From Armatimonadota bacterium (lineage in GTDB: Bacteria > Armatimonadota > UBA5829): a DNA stretch of 5,265 bases. The position numbers and the translations under genes are program-made. Position 1 is the stretch's first letter. Every line of letters begins with the position of its first letter. The notes beneath the pieces were generated by a model, which worked only from the letters and a program-made list of their open reading frames with translations, did no database searches and was not told where the DNA came from. Location: positions 1 to 5,265 of the forward strand of contig JAEWSK010000050.1 of NCBI GenBank assembly GCA_023398345.1, given 5' to 3'. Shown one piece after another: positions 1 to 5,265 of this stretch.

Positions 1-5
1 ATATT

Positions 6-1118
6 CTAATGATGCGAGAAGATGCGCTCGCCGGTAAATACCATTGACATGCCATGCTCGTTGCACGCTTGGATGCTGTCCCAGTCTCGCACAGATCCGC
101 CCGGTTGGACTATGGCCTTAATACCGGCCTCGGCGGCGGCGTCTACGCTGTCGCGGAATGGGAAGAATGCGTCCGAACTCATCACAGCGCCTTCCAGGGT
201 CTCGTCGCCCTCAAATCGCTCGCGAGCCTTTGCAATCGCCTGCTTGACAGCAGTTACGCGATCCTGCTGACCTGTTCCGACCGCAAGCGTTACGCCGTTC
301 TTTGCAATAACAATGCCGTTGGAGCGCACGCTGAGATTGACATACCAGCTAAAGAGCAGGTCTTCCAACTCGCCTTGCGTGGGAGTTTTCTCAATGGCAA
401 ATTTGCCATGCTTGGCGTGTTCGGTAGTGGCGAGAATTAACCCGTCGACGTTCTTTACGTTTGTCAGCAGAGGCTCAGCAACGACGATTGTGCCATCGAT
501 AAGTGTTTTAATCGTGGGCAATGCCGGATCGCCGACCCACTTTGGCAAGCTCATGAGATTCGGGAGCCTGATGACCCTGATTTCTTTGTTCATCTTATAA
601 GTAGCATGATCGTTAAAGATAGCGAGAGCTTCGTCGTCAATGTCCGGTGCGGCGACTACTTCGACGACCGAGGTCATTATCTGCTTGGCAGTCTCGGCGT
701 CGACTTTTGTATTGAAAACGGCCGTACCTCCAAACGCAGCAATTGGGTCGGCGTCGCGCGCCCTAATGTATGTCGTTTTGAGGTCTTGGCTGCCTGACTG
801 AACCGCGGCGCCGCTCGGGTTGAGATGCTTCATAACTGCACATGCAGGGCGCTCGAAGTATTTAACTATGTTTGCCCCGTGGTTGAGGTCGCCATAGTTC
901 GTCTCAGAAAGTCCGGACTTGCCGGTTTTAAGCAGTTCCATGTCGCCGAACGGAAGTCCGGAGGAATCTTTCGGCCTATAGAAGCTCGCTCCCTGATGAG
1001 GGTTTGTGCCGTAGCGTAGATCCTCGACTTTTGTATACGTTGTCCCAAGTATTTCAACGTTGTCCGGGAATCCGCTTTCGGTGCGGGTGAAATATTTTGC
1101 GCGATAATCGGTGCTCAA
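6..1118 (-). CDS. purH: Stand-alone AICAR transformylase (PurH C-terminal domain, no IMP cyclohydrolase domain)
   Basis: A 370-residue cytoplasmic enzyme of de novo purine synthesis that should formylate AICAR with 10-formyltetrahydrofolate to give FAICAR. Seen: the family entry motif LRYGTNPHQ (residues 34-42), the catalytic Lys-His pair in KHLNPSG (97-103), DPIAAFGG (124-131), SNGIV (266-270), GTGQQDRV (281-288), SDAFFPF (315-321) and PGGSVRD (339-345), ending in FTGERIF as in PurH. Bifunctional PurH is about 510-530 residues, with an N-terminal MGS-like IMP cyclohydrolase domain of about 200 residues; here that domain is absent. The open frame continues upstream to an ATG at 1289, but those residues do not resemble MGS. 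I chose TTG at 1118 because GGAGG (complement of 1125-1129) lies six bases before it and the protein then starts just ahead of the transformylase domain. The gene is divergent from its neighbour at 1357. Function is confident; the start is fairly sure. Ring closure to IMP needs another enzyme elsewhere. Confidence 0.93.
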   Translation of the reverse strand: MSTDYRAKYFTRTESGFPDNVEILGTTYTKVEDLRYGTNPHQGASFYRPKDSSGLPFGDMELLKTGKSGLSETNYGDLNHGANIVKYFERPACAVMKHLNPSGAAVQSGSQDLKTTYIRARDADPIAAFGGTAVFNTKVDAETAKQIMTSVVEVVAAPDIDDEALAIFNDHATYKMNKEIRVIRLPNLMSLPKWVGDPALPTIKTLIDGTIVVAEPLLTNVKNVDGLILATTEHAKHGKFAIEKTPTQGELEDLLFSWYVNLSVRSNGIVIAKNGVTLAVGTGQQDRVTAVKQAIAKARERFEGDETLEGAVMSSDAFFPFRDSVDAAAEAGIKAIVQPGGSVRDWDSIQACNEHGMSMVFTGERIFSHH

Positions 1119-1124
1119 CTCTAT

Positions 1125-1129
1125 CCTCC
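1125..1129 (-). promoter_or_regulatory. Shine-Dalgarno site that fixes the TTG start of the transformylase gene
   Basis: Read on the minus strand this is GGAGG, followed by six bases (ATAGAG) and then TTG at 1118-1116. It is the best ribosome-binding site upstream of the conserved domain. It argues against the longer ATG start at 1289, which would add 57 residues with no family resemblance. Confidence 0.75.
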
Positions 1130-1142
1130 GTACTGCTGTTTT

Positions 1143-1171
1143 GCAATAATGCTCAATGACACGGTTATCAA
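1143..1171 (-). promoter_or_regulatory. Candidate sigma-70-type promoter for the transformylase gene
   Basis: On the minus strand, TTGATA (complement of 1166-1171) and TATTGC (complement of 1143-1148) are separated by 17 bases. The -35 matches consensus at five of six positions and the -10 is weak. Transcription would begin near 1136, giving a leader of about 18 bases that still includes the GGAGG. No purine-repressor operator was recognised. The weak -10 makes this tentative. Confidence 0.35.
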
Positions 1172-1301
1172 TTGCGGCAAAAGACCCGAAAATCCTTCTT
1201 AGGAAATGGCGGGCGATACATGAAAGCAGTGTCGTCTGTAAATATTGGTTACAAAAAGCATATTCGATTATGGAGTGTCGATATGCCATTCTTGGCGCGC
1301 T

Positions 1302-1330
1302 TTGACTTTAGCAAAATGAGATGCTACTGT
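1302..1330 (+). promoter_or_regulatory. Candidate extended -10 promoter for the secreted repeat protein gene
   Basis: TTGACT at 1302-1307 and TACTGT at 1325-1330 are 17 bases apart, and TGC immediately before the -10 gives a TGn extended -10 element. Transcription would begin near 1337, leaving a leader of about 20 bases that includes GAGG at 1346-1349. The -10 hexamer matches consensus at only three positions, but these are the most conserved ones (T1, A2, T6). Confidence 0.45.
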
Positions 1331-1356
1331 GTTGTTGGCGTTATTGAGGCACTATT

Positions 1357-2049
1357 ATGAAAAGTATAGGACTTATCGCGAGCTTAATATTGTTAATGGC
1401 AACTGGCGCATCGGCGGCGGATTTCGAGTGGCCTGCGCAGATGAACGTAGGTGGCTTTCAAATTACTGATATTCGCGGCACTGTAAGTCAGGACGGCTCA
1501 GGCACCGCCACAGGCACAATTCAATTGTCGAGCTTGGGTAATGCAAGCGTGCGACTTACGCGTTCGTCAAGCGGCGATGTAAAAGGCACGTCATCTATCG
1601 ACACGCGAGGTGTGCGCGGCAGTTTTACCTTGTCCGATAGCGGTTTGCGAGGGCAGGGGACAGTGGATTGTTCGTCAAAGTCGATTTCAAATGCGTCGAT
1701 TAACATAAGCCCGCGTGGAGAGGCGTCAGGCAGAGGCAAGCTCGATTTAGGTCGTTTGAGCGCATCTGTGGATTTCAATGTATCTAGTTCGGGCTGCAGT
1801 TTCAAGGGTGCGACGTCCGCCGGTGCGCGGGTTGATACCGCTATTGCCTCGTATAAGCTCGATGGAAATCTCTCCGTTCAAAGTGGAGGCGCGGGTATAA
1901 CGGGGACAATGTCCGGCCGAGTCGAACGTACCAGCAAGGTTGCGAATCAAGTCACCTCGTTTAATATTTCCAACACGTCCGTGGACATTTCCAGCGGTCA
2001 GTGCACGGTGAACGTGGGTGGAGTAAGCGTCACATTTTCTCTGTTCTAG
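1357..2049 (+). CDS. Secreted Ser/Gly-rich beta-repeat protein of unknown function
   Basis: I do not recognise this 230-residue protein. Residues 1-20 form a clear type I signal peptide: Lys at position 2, a hydrophobic core (IGLIASLILLMA) and a GASA cleavage site before ADFEW, so it should leave the cytoplasm. No lipobox, later membrane helix or enzyme motif is visible. The mature part alternates short hydrophobic and Ser/Thr/Gly stretches, typical of an all-beta fold. It appears internally duplicated: the segment starting GTATG at 49 and ending KG at 77 aligns with the one starting GEASG at 121 and ending KG at 151, and a following GSFTLSDSG (88-96) resembles GNLSVQSGG (170-178). There are three cysteines (105, 147, 216). 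GAGG at 1346-1349 sits seven bases before the ATG and an upstream promoter is plausible. The gene looks monocistronic. It could be a surface, matrix or periplasmic protein; nothing here decides which. Confidence 0.8.
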   Translation: MKSIGLIASLILLMATGASAADFEWPAQMNVGGFQITDIRGTVSQDGSGTATGTIQLSSLGNASVRLTRSSSGDVKGTSSIDTRGVRGSFTLSDSGLRGQGTVDCSSKSISNASINISPRGEASGRGKLDLGRLSASVDFNVSSSGCSFKGATSAGARVDTAIASYKLDGNLSVQSGGAGITGTMSGRVERTSKVANQVTSFNISNTSVDISSGQCTVNVGGVSVTFSLF

Positions 2050-2160
2050 TCTGAATGGAACCTGCATCACCGGTGGGTCGTCCTACTTATCGTAGAGATA
2101 GAAGTGTGTCTCGATATATCAGTTTGGCACTAACCCCGCATTATCTCTTGCCTTGAGTGA
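2050..2160. other. Gap 3' of the repeat-protein gene; no gene seen
   Basis: This stretch separates the stop codon of the repeat-protein gene from the next promoter. It holds the palindrome CACCGGTG at 2068-2075 and an imperfect inverted repeat at 2088-2116. No open frame with a ribosome-binding site and no classical terminator (GC-rich stem plus T-run) was seen. Confidence 0.5.
2088..2116 (+). repeat. Imperfect inverted repeat between two genes
   Basis: TATCG at 2088-2092 pairs with CGATA at 2112-2116. After a three-base bulge on the left arm (2093-2095), AGA at 2096-2098 pairs with TCT at 2109-2111 around a ten-base loop. It lies 38 bases after the preceding stop codon and 45 bases before the next -35 hexamer. 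It has no T-run, so it is a poor intrinsic terminator. It could be a weak mRNA 3' end, a protein-binding site or chance. Confidence 0.25.
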
Positions 2161-2190
2161 TTGACGGCTGTTTTGCCTGAGAGGTATAAT
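2161..2190 (+). promoter_or_regulatory. Near-consensus sigma-70 promoter for the propeller-dprA unit
   Basis: TTGACG at 2161-2166 (five of six consensus bases) is followed 18 bases later by a perfect TATAAT at 2185-2190. Transcription would begin near 2197, giving a leader of about 37 bases with GGAGG at 2222-2226. This is the strongest promoter-like sequence noticed in the window and implies good housekeeping-sigma expression. It also rules out the in-frame start codon at 2195, which falls at or before the expected transcription start. Confidence 0.75.
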
Positions 2191-2199
2191 CCGATTGTC

Positions 2200-2210
2200 G
2201 GGCGCAGCCC
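2200..2210 (+). other. Small GC hairpin in the 5' leader of the propeller gene
   Basis: GGGC at 2200-2203 and GCCC at 2207-2210 can form a four-pair stem with a three-base loop right at the predicted 5' end of the mRNA, 11 bases before the Shine-Dalgarno site. A 5'-terminal hairpin can protect an mRNA from degradation, but this one is short and may be incidental. Confidence 0.3.
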
Positions 2211-2233
2211 CGCATAGGTTTGGAGGAATACTA

Positions 2234-3964
2234 ATGACAATTCGTCGCGCCGCATTGCTCGTTTGCCTTTTTGTAATGGCGTCGGGCACTGCATTTTGCG
2301 AAGACGCAACGATGGGCAGATATGGCCCCAAGCAAGCGGGTTTTACTGCAGATAAGCTTGAACCACCGCTTATGCTTACGTGGGAGTATACTGCGACCAA
2401 GTGTCATGGTAACTTGGCTGCTCCAGTCGTTGCCGACGGAGTGTGCTACTTTGCATGTGGGGATCGCATATATGCTTTGGATAAGGACACAGGCAATTTG
2501 CAGTGGAAATATCCGAAGGAAGTGGTTCTGACCGGAACCGTAAAAGCCACCCCCGCTGTTGCTGATGGCAGACTTTATTTTGGCACGGGTGATTGCAAGC
2601 TATATTGCTTGAATGCCGACACAGGTGGGTTTGAGTGGTTTTTTGAGACGCGTGGCGCAGTGAGATGTCCGCCATTCGTGGATGACGGCATTTTATACTT
2701 TGGTGCCGACGATAACTCAATTTATAACCTAGATGCCGCTACAGGTGACACGAGATGGCCTAGGCCTTTTGTTGCCCGTGACGATTTTGCAATAGGAATC
2801 GCAGCAGGATCCGGTATGATCGTCGGCTCGTGTATGGATGGCAATCTATATGGGGTCAATTCGAGCGGCAAACCGCGTTGGGTGTTTAGATTGCCCGGGG
2901 CCCCGGTGAAGTCTTCTCCGATTATGACTGATAATTTAACGATCATTGCGGTCGGCAGTACAATGTACGGCGTAGCTACTCGCAGTGGTCAGAACAAGTG
3001 GGTGGTCAAATTGCCGAGCGACATATCGGCGACACCTGCAACTGACGGCATGAATGTCTTTGTACCATGCCATGATAAAAAACTTTACTGCTACAACGTT
3101 GCCGGCCGACAGCCCGCACTTAGGTGGTCGGAGCCTGCCGACATCGGCGCTGTGTCATCGTCGAGTCCGACAGTTGCCAACCAGCTTGTGTATGTCACTG
3201 CTGCTCATGGCATCATTGCAGCTTATTCTGTGGCAGATGGAACGTTGAAGTGGCGATATGTAGTTACGCCGTCGCCTCAAACGAGTGCCGGTTCGACCTA
3301 TGCCGACATATCATCTTCACCGGTAGTGTCGAATGGTTCGCTTTATGTTTTGACTGATGATGGCGTAGTTCACTGTTTTACAAAGACTGCTCCTGACACG
3401 ACTCCGCCGGACTATTATTATTTGACCCCGGCAAACGGCACAAGAATATCAGGCTCACCTCCAATTAAAATGTCTGCGACGCTGTATGATATGGGCAGCG
3501 GGGTTGATTTTGGCAGCGCCACGATGTTGTTGGACGGTCAGTCTGTGGAGCTTACTACTGATTTTGACACCGGCACTGTCTCGTATACAACGCCTGTGGG
3601 CGACGAAAAGGGTGGAGCAGTCAAGCCGCTTAAAAATGGCGTGCATTTGATTGCTTTGACCGTCAAAGACTACGCCGGAAATCAACTGATCAAGGAATGG
3701 AACTTTACTGCGGATGACACAATGCCTCCGCCGCGACGAGTTACGAAGACAACGGGAAAGAGCACAAAAGATCCCGAACAGACAAATAAACGACCCACAT
3801 GGCGGGATAGAAATTCTAATACCAATAATTCCAATGAGTCGAATAGTAATAACAGCAATCAGAGCAATCAGAACAATACTCCACCCAGCCCTCCCGGTGA
3901 CTTTCCCGGTGGGCCTCCTGGTGGGCCGAGCAGTGGACCTCCCAGCGGACTGCCAGGCACGTAA
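2234..3964 (+). CDS. Exported PQQ-like beta-propeller protein with Ig-like domain and low-complexity tail
   Basis: A 576-residue protein. The start is ATG at 2234: GGAGG at 2222-2226 lies seven bases upstream and the protein then opens with a signal peptide (Arg-Arg at 4-5, hydrophobic 6-16, likely cut near AFC/ED, residue 22). The Cys there lacks a lipobox, so it is probably not a lipoprotein. Residues about 62-384 carry eight PQQ-type propeller repeats, with strand patterns like PAVADGRLYFGT and turns like YALDKDTGNLQW (80-91), each about 40 residues. Residues about 388-496 look like a bacterial Ig-like domain, with TPPDYYYLTPANG at its start and TVKDYAGN near its end. Residues about 500-576 are disordered: basic, then Asn/Ser-rich (527-548), then Pro/Gly-rich. 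The mature chain has about ten cysteines. No PQQ-dehydrogenase active-site motif was recognised, so a binding or scaffold role is more likely. BamB has a similar propeller but is a lipoprotein without these extra domains. dprA follows 15 bases after the stop. Confidence 0.85.
   Translation: MTIRRAALLVCLFVMASGTAFCEDATMGRYGPKQAGFTADKLEPPLMLTWEYTATKCHGNLAAPVVADGVCYFACGDRIYALDKDTGNLQWKYPKEVVLTGTVKATPAVADGRLYFGTGDCKLYCLNADTGGFEWFFETRGAVRCPPFVDDGILYFGADDNSIYNLDAATGDTRWPRPFVARDDFAIGIAAGSGMIVGSCMDGNLYGVNSSGKPRWVFRLPGAPVKSSPIMTDNLTIIAVGSTMYGVATRSGQNKWVVKLPSDISATPATDGMNVFVPCHDKKLYCYNVAGRQPALRWSEPADIGAVSSSSPTVANQLVYVTAAHGIIAAYSVADGTLKWRYVVTPSPQTSAGSTYADISSSPVVSNGSLYVLTDDGVVHCFTKTAPDTTPPDYYYLTPANGTRISGSPPIKMSATLYDMGSGVDFGSATMLLDGQSVELTTDFDTGTVSYTTPVGDEKGGAVKPLKNGVHLIALTVKDYAGNQLIKEWNFTADDTMPPPRRVTKTTGKSTKDPEQTNKRPTWRDRNSNTNNSNESNSNNSNQSNQNNTPPSPPGDFPGGPPGGPSSGPPSGLPGT
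3812..3960 (+). repeat. Low-complexity coding repeat: Asn/Ser-rich then Pro/Gly-rich
   Basis: The 3' end of the propeller gene changes character. About 3812-3880 is A-rich, built of AAT/AAC codons alternating with AGT/AGC/TCC/TCG and CAG/CAA. About 3883-3960 is C/G-rich and encodes repeats of PGG, GPP and SGPP; GGTGGGCC recurs at 3908 and 3920, exactly four codons apart. The reading frame stays open to the stop, so this is a real protein tail rather than non-coding DNA. Such tracts can change length by replication slippage. Confidence 0.7.
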
Positions 3965-3979
3965 TTCTTGATAACACGT

Positions 3980-5074
3980 ATGGATGAACGCGAACTAAGA
4001 TATTGGCTTCGGTTGAGTCGAATAGAGCTTTCACCAAGGGCCGCCGCCGCTCTCATTGAACGGTTTGGTGGCCCTGAGGCCATATTTGACGCCTCCGAGA
4101 GGGAGTTGAAAAGCGTTGAGCAGATGACGGCAAAGGGCATCGCGAAGGTGCTTGCGCCGTCGCCTGCTGCGATAGATCGCGACTTAGCGCTTATTGACAA
4201 AGGCGGCATCAGCGTGATACCCATCTGCTCGCCTGATTATCCAGAAAGCCTTAAGCAGATATTCGATCCTCCTATAGTGCTTTATGTTAAGGGCGACTTT
4301 ACCGATGCCGACAATTTGGCAATTGCAATTGTAGGCTCGCGCAGAGCGTCGGCTTACGGCAAGAGTGTTACGGAGCGAATCGCAAAAGATCTGGCGCGGC
4401 GCGGTATTACAATTGTGAGCGGAGGCGCACGCGGCATAGATACCACAGCGCACAAGAGCGCGCTGGAATCCGGCGGTAGGACTGTTGCGTTTCTCGGCTG
4501 TGGAATTGACGTCACTTATCCTCCCGAAAATAAAAATCTATTTGAGGCCATAGCCGCCAGCGGAGCCGTAGCCTCTGAGTTTCCACTTGGCGCAAACCCA
4601 GAACCGTGGCGATTCCCGCCTCGCAATCGACTCATCAGCGCAATGAGCAATGGTGTTCTTGTCTGTCAGTCGCCAAAGTCGTCGGGCGCGCTGATTACAG
4701 CTAGCTATGCAGCCGAACACGGCAAAGATATATATGCCGTGCCGGGCAATGTCGACGATGAGCGCAATAGTGGCTGTCATAAGCTAATTCAAGATGGCGC
4801 GCTGCTTGTTCAGAGCGCATCAGATATTTTACGTGAGCTTGGTTTTGATGAAGCAGACGAAGAATGTCCGCGCAGAACCGCGATGCCGGTCGAGTCGCTT
4901 AATGAGACGGAGCGCAAAATCGCTGTGCTGCTTTCACTGGAGCCGACTCCGGTGGATGAGATCATCGAAAAGACCGGCATGCCCGCGCCTATGGTGTCGG
5001 GGCTGTTGACTGTGCTGGAGATGAAAAATGTCGTCCGGCGCGTGCCGGGCAATTCATACGTGCGAGTGCTCTAG
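3980..5074 (+). CDS. dprA: DNA processing protein DprA (Smf)
   Basis: A 364-residue cytoplasmic protein that binds incoming single-stranded DNA and loads RecA in natural transformation; relatives are also widespread in bacteria not known to be transformable. Seen: an N-terminal helical region (about 1-65, with YWLRLSRIE), then the Rossmann-like DprA core with GSR (119-121), SGGARGID (147-154), GCGIDVTYPPEN (173-184), FPPRNRLIS (212-220), SGALITASYAAEHG (235-248), VPGN (254-257) and GCHKLIQDGA (265-274), and a C-terminal winged-helix domain (about 306-364). The length is normal for the three-domain form. I chose ATG at 3980 because MDERELRYWL resembles usual DprA beginnings; TTG at 3968 would add four residues. 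Neither start has a good Shine-Dalgarno site, and the upstream stop is 15 bases away, which suggests translational coupling to the propeller gene. The glutamate often found before the SGALIT strand is Gln (230) here. The identification is firm. Confidence 0.96.
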   Translation: MDERELRYWLRLSRIELSPRAAAALIERFGGPEAIFDASERELKSVEQMTAKGIAKVLAPSPAAIDRDLALIDKGGISVIPICSPDYPESLKQIFDPPIVLYVKGDFTDADNLAIAIVGSRRASAYGKSVTERIAKDLARRGITIVSGGARGIDTTAHKSALESGGRTVAFLGCGIDVTYPPENKNLFEAIAASGAVASEFPLGANPEPWRFPPRNRLISAMSNGVLVCQSPKSSGALITASYAAEHGKDIYAVPGNVDDERNSGCHKLIQDGALLVQSASDILRELGFDEADEECPRRTAMPVESLNETERKIAVLLSLEPTPVDEIIEKTGMPAPMVSGLLTVLEMKNVVRRVPGNSYVRVL

Positions 5075-5265
5075 CGGTGTTTCCCGGCCTTCATTATAGA
5101 CACTATCAGCCACACTCCAAATACAACTGCAACAATATATCCCAGCAAACCGAGAGTAGGCAGGCCGAACCAGCCCCCGTTGCTCTGTTTTGTCGAGACG
5201 ATCAGCGACGATCCAATGATAGTCGCCGCTACTATCAATGCTATGGATATTCGATTTGCCGACCG
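5071..5265 (-). CDS. C-terminal end of a UbiB/ABC1-family protein (partial)
   Basis: The minus strand is open from the window edge to TAG at 5073-5071, giving the last 64 residues of a longer protein. They start RSANRISIALIVAATIIGSS, continue with a short polar turn (STKQSNGG), then WFGLPTLGLLGYIVAVVFG, and end in a basic tail, KAGKHR. This pattern of two hydrophobic helices joined by a short loop with a Gly-Pro/Gly-Leu-Pro turn matches the C-terminal membrane anchor of UbiB/AarF-type ABC1 atypical kinases, in which an N-R-I/L motif opens the first helix and a W-L/I-I-S motif closes the second. The kinase domain lies outside the window, so its catalytic residues cannot be checked. The gene converges on dprA and the two stop codons overlap. 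It could be another two-helix membrane protein, but the resemblance is specific. Confidence 0.75.
   Translation of the reverse strand, partial: RSANRISIALIVAATIIGSSLIVSTKQSNGGWFGLPTLGLLGYIVAVVFGVWLIVSIMKAGKHR

Noticed and set aside
54..1019. Several plus-strand frames opposite the transformylase
   Set aside because: They lie antisense to a clearly conserved enzyme, have no recognisable domains, and lack convincing ribosome-binding sites.
1119..1289. N-terminal extension of the transformylase to the ATG at 1289
   Set aside because: The extra 57 residues do not resemble any PurH domain, cover the likely promoter, and the TTG at 1118 has a well-placed GGAGG.
1172..1360. Small plus-strand frame of 62 codons whose stop overlaps the start of the repeat-protein gene as ATGA
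   Set aside because: It starts with TTG, has no ribosome-binding site, lacks any recognisable motif, and runs through both candidate promoters. The ATGA overlap looks accidental.
2195..2233. Upstream in-frame start for the propeller protein at 2195
   Set aside because: It lies at or before the predicted transcription start, has no Shine-Dalgarno site, and would place 13 non-signal residues before a normal signal peptide.
3812..3880. Asn/Ser-codon tract as a CRISPR or non-coding tandem repeat
   Set aside because: No fixed repeat-spacer pattern; the periodicity is three bases and follows the open reading frame.
2234..3964. Propeller protein as BamB or a PQQ-dependent dehydrogenase
   Set aside because: There is no lipobox as in BamB, and no dehydrogenase active-site or PQQ-ligand motif was recognised. 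The Ig-like domain and long tail also do not fit BamB.
3868..4224. Minus-strand frame of 118 codons across the propeller-dprA junction
   Set aside because: It is the complement of the Pro/Gly tail and the dprA start; its Gly/Pro-rich end is only the mirror of that repeat, and both plus-strand genes are firmly supported.

Overview
The window is bacterial DNA of roughly balanced base composition. It holds four complete or nearly complete genes plus the 3' end of a fifth. The gene set (an unfused purine-synthesis transformylase, two exported proteins with type I signal peptides, DprA, and a UbiB/ABC1-family membrane kinase tail) does not fix the taxon. Simple Shine-Dalgarno sites, sigma-70-like promoters and tight packing fit an ordinary free-living bacterium, perhaps from a poorly cultured phylum; that placement is a guess. 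No mobile element, CRISPR array, tRNA or rRNA was seen.

Layout. The minus strand from 1118 to 6 encodes a stand-alone AICAR transformylase, equivalent to the C-terminal domain of PurH; its TTG start follows a clear GGAGG. A divergent intergenic region (1119-1356) carries plausible promoters for this gene and for the plus-strand gene at 1357. That gene encodes a 230-residue secreted, Ser/Gly-rich, probably all-beta protein with an internal duplication and no family I recognise. A gap (2050-2233) contains an imperfect inverted repeat and a near-consensus promoter (TTGACG, 18 bases, TATAAT). This promoter drives a 576-residue exported PQQ-type beta-propeller protein with an Ig-like domain and an Asn/Ser-rich then Pro/Gly-rich tail. 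dprA begins 15 bases after that gene's stop, so the two are probably one transcript. dprA runs into a convergent minus-strand gene, and their stop codons share the palindrome CTAG. The convergent gene is visible only as its last 64 codons, which look like the two-helix C-terminal membrane anchor of a UbiB/ABC1 family protein.

How they work together. PurH-C acts in de novo purine synthesis and DprA loads RecA on incoming single-stranded DNA during natural transformation. The two exported proteins have no assignable pathway. Only the propeller-dprA pair looks co-transcribed; the rest appear to be separate units. The most distinctive items are the unfused transformylase, the unrecognised repeat protein at 1357, and the propeller/Ig/low-complexity protein linked to dprA. 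I found no evidence of a clearly new multi-gene system.
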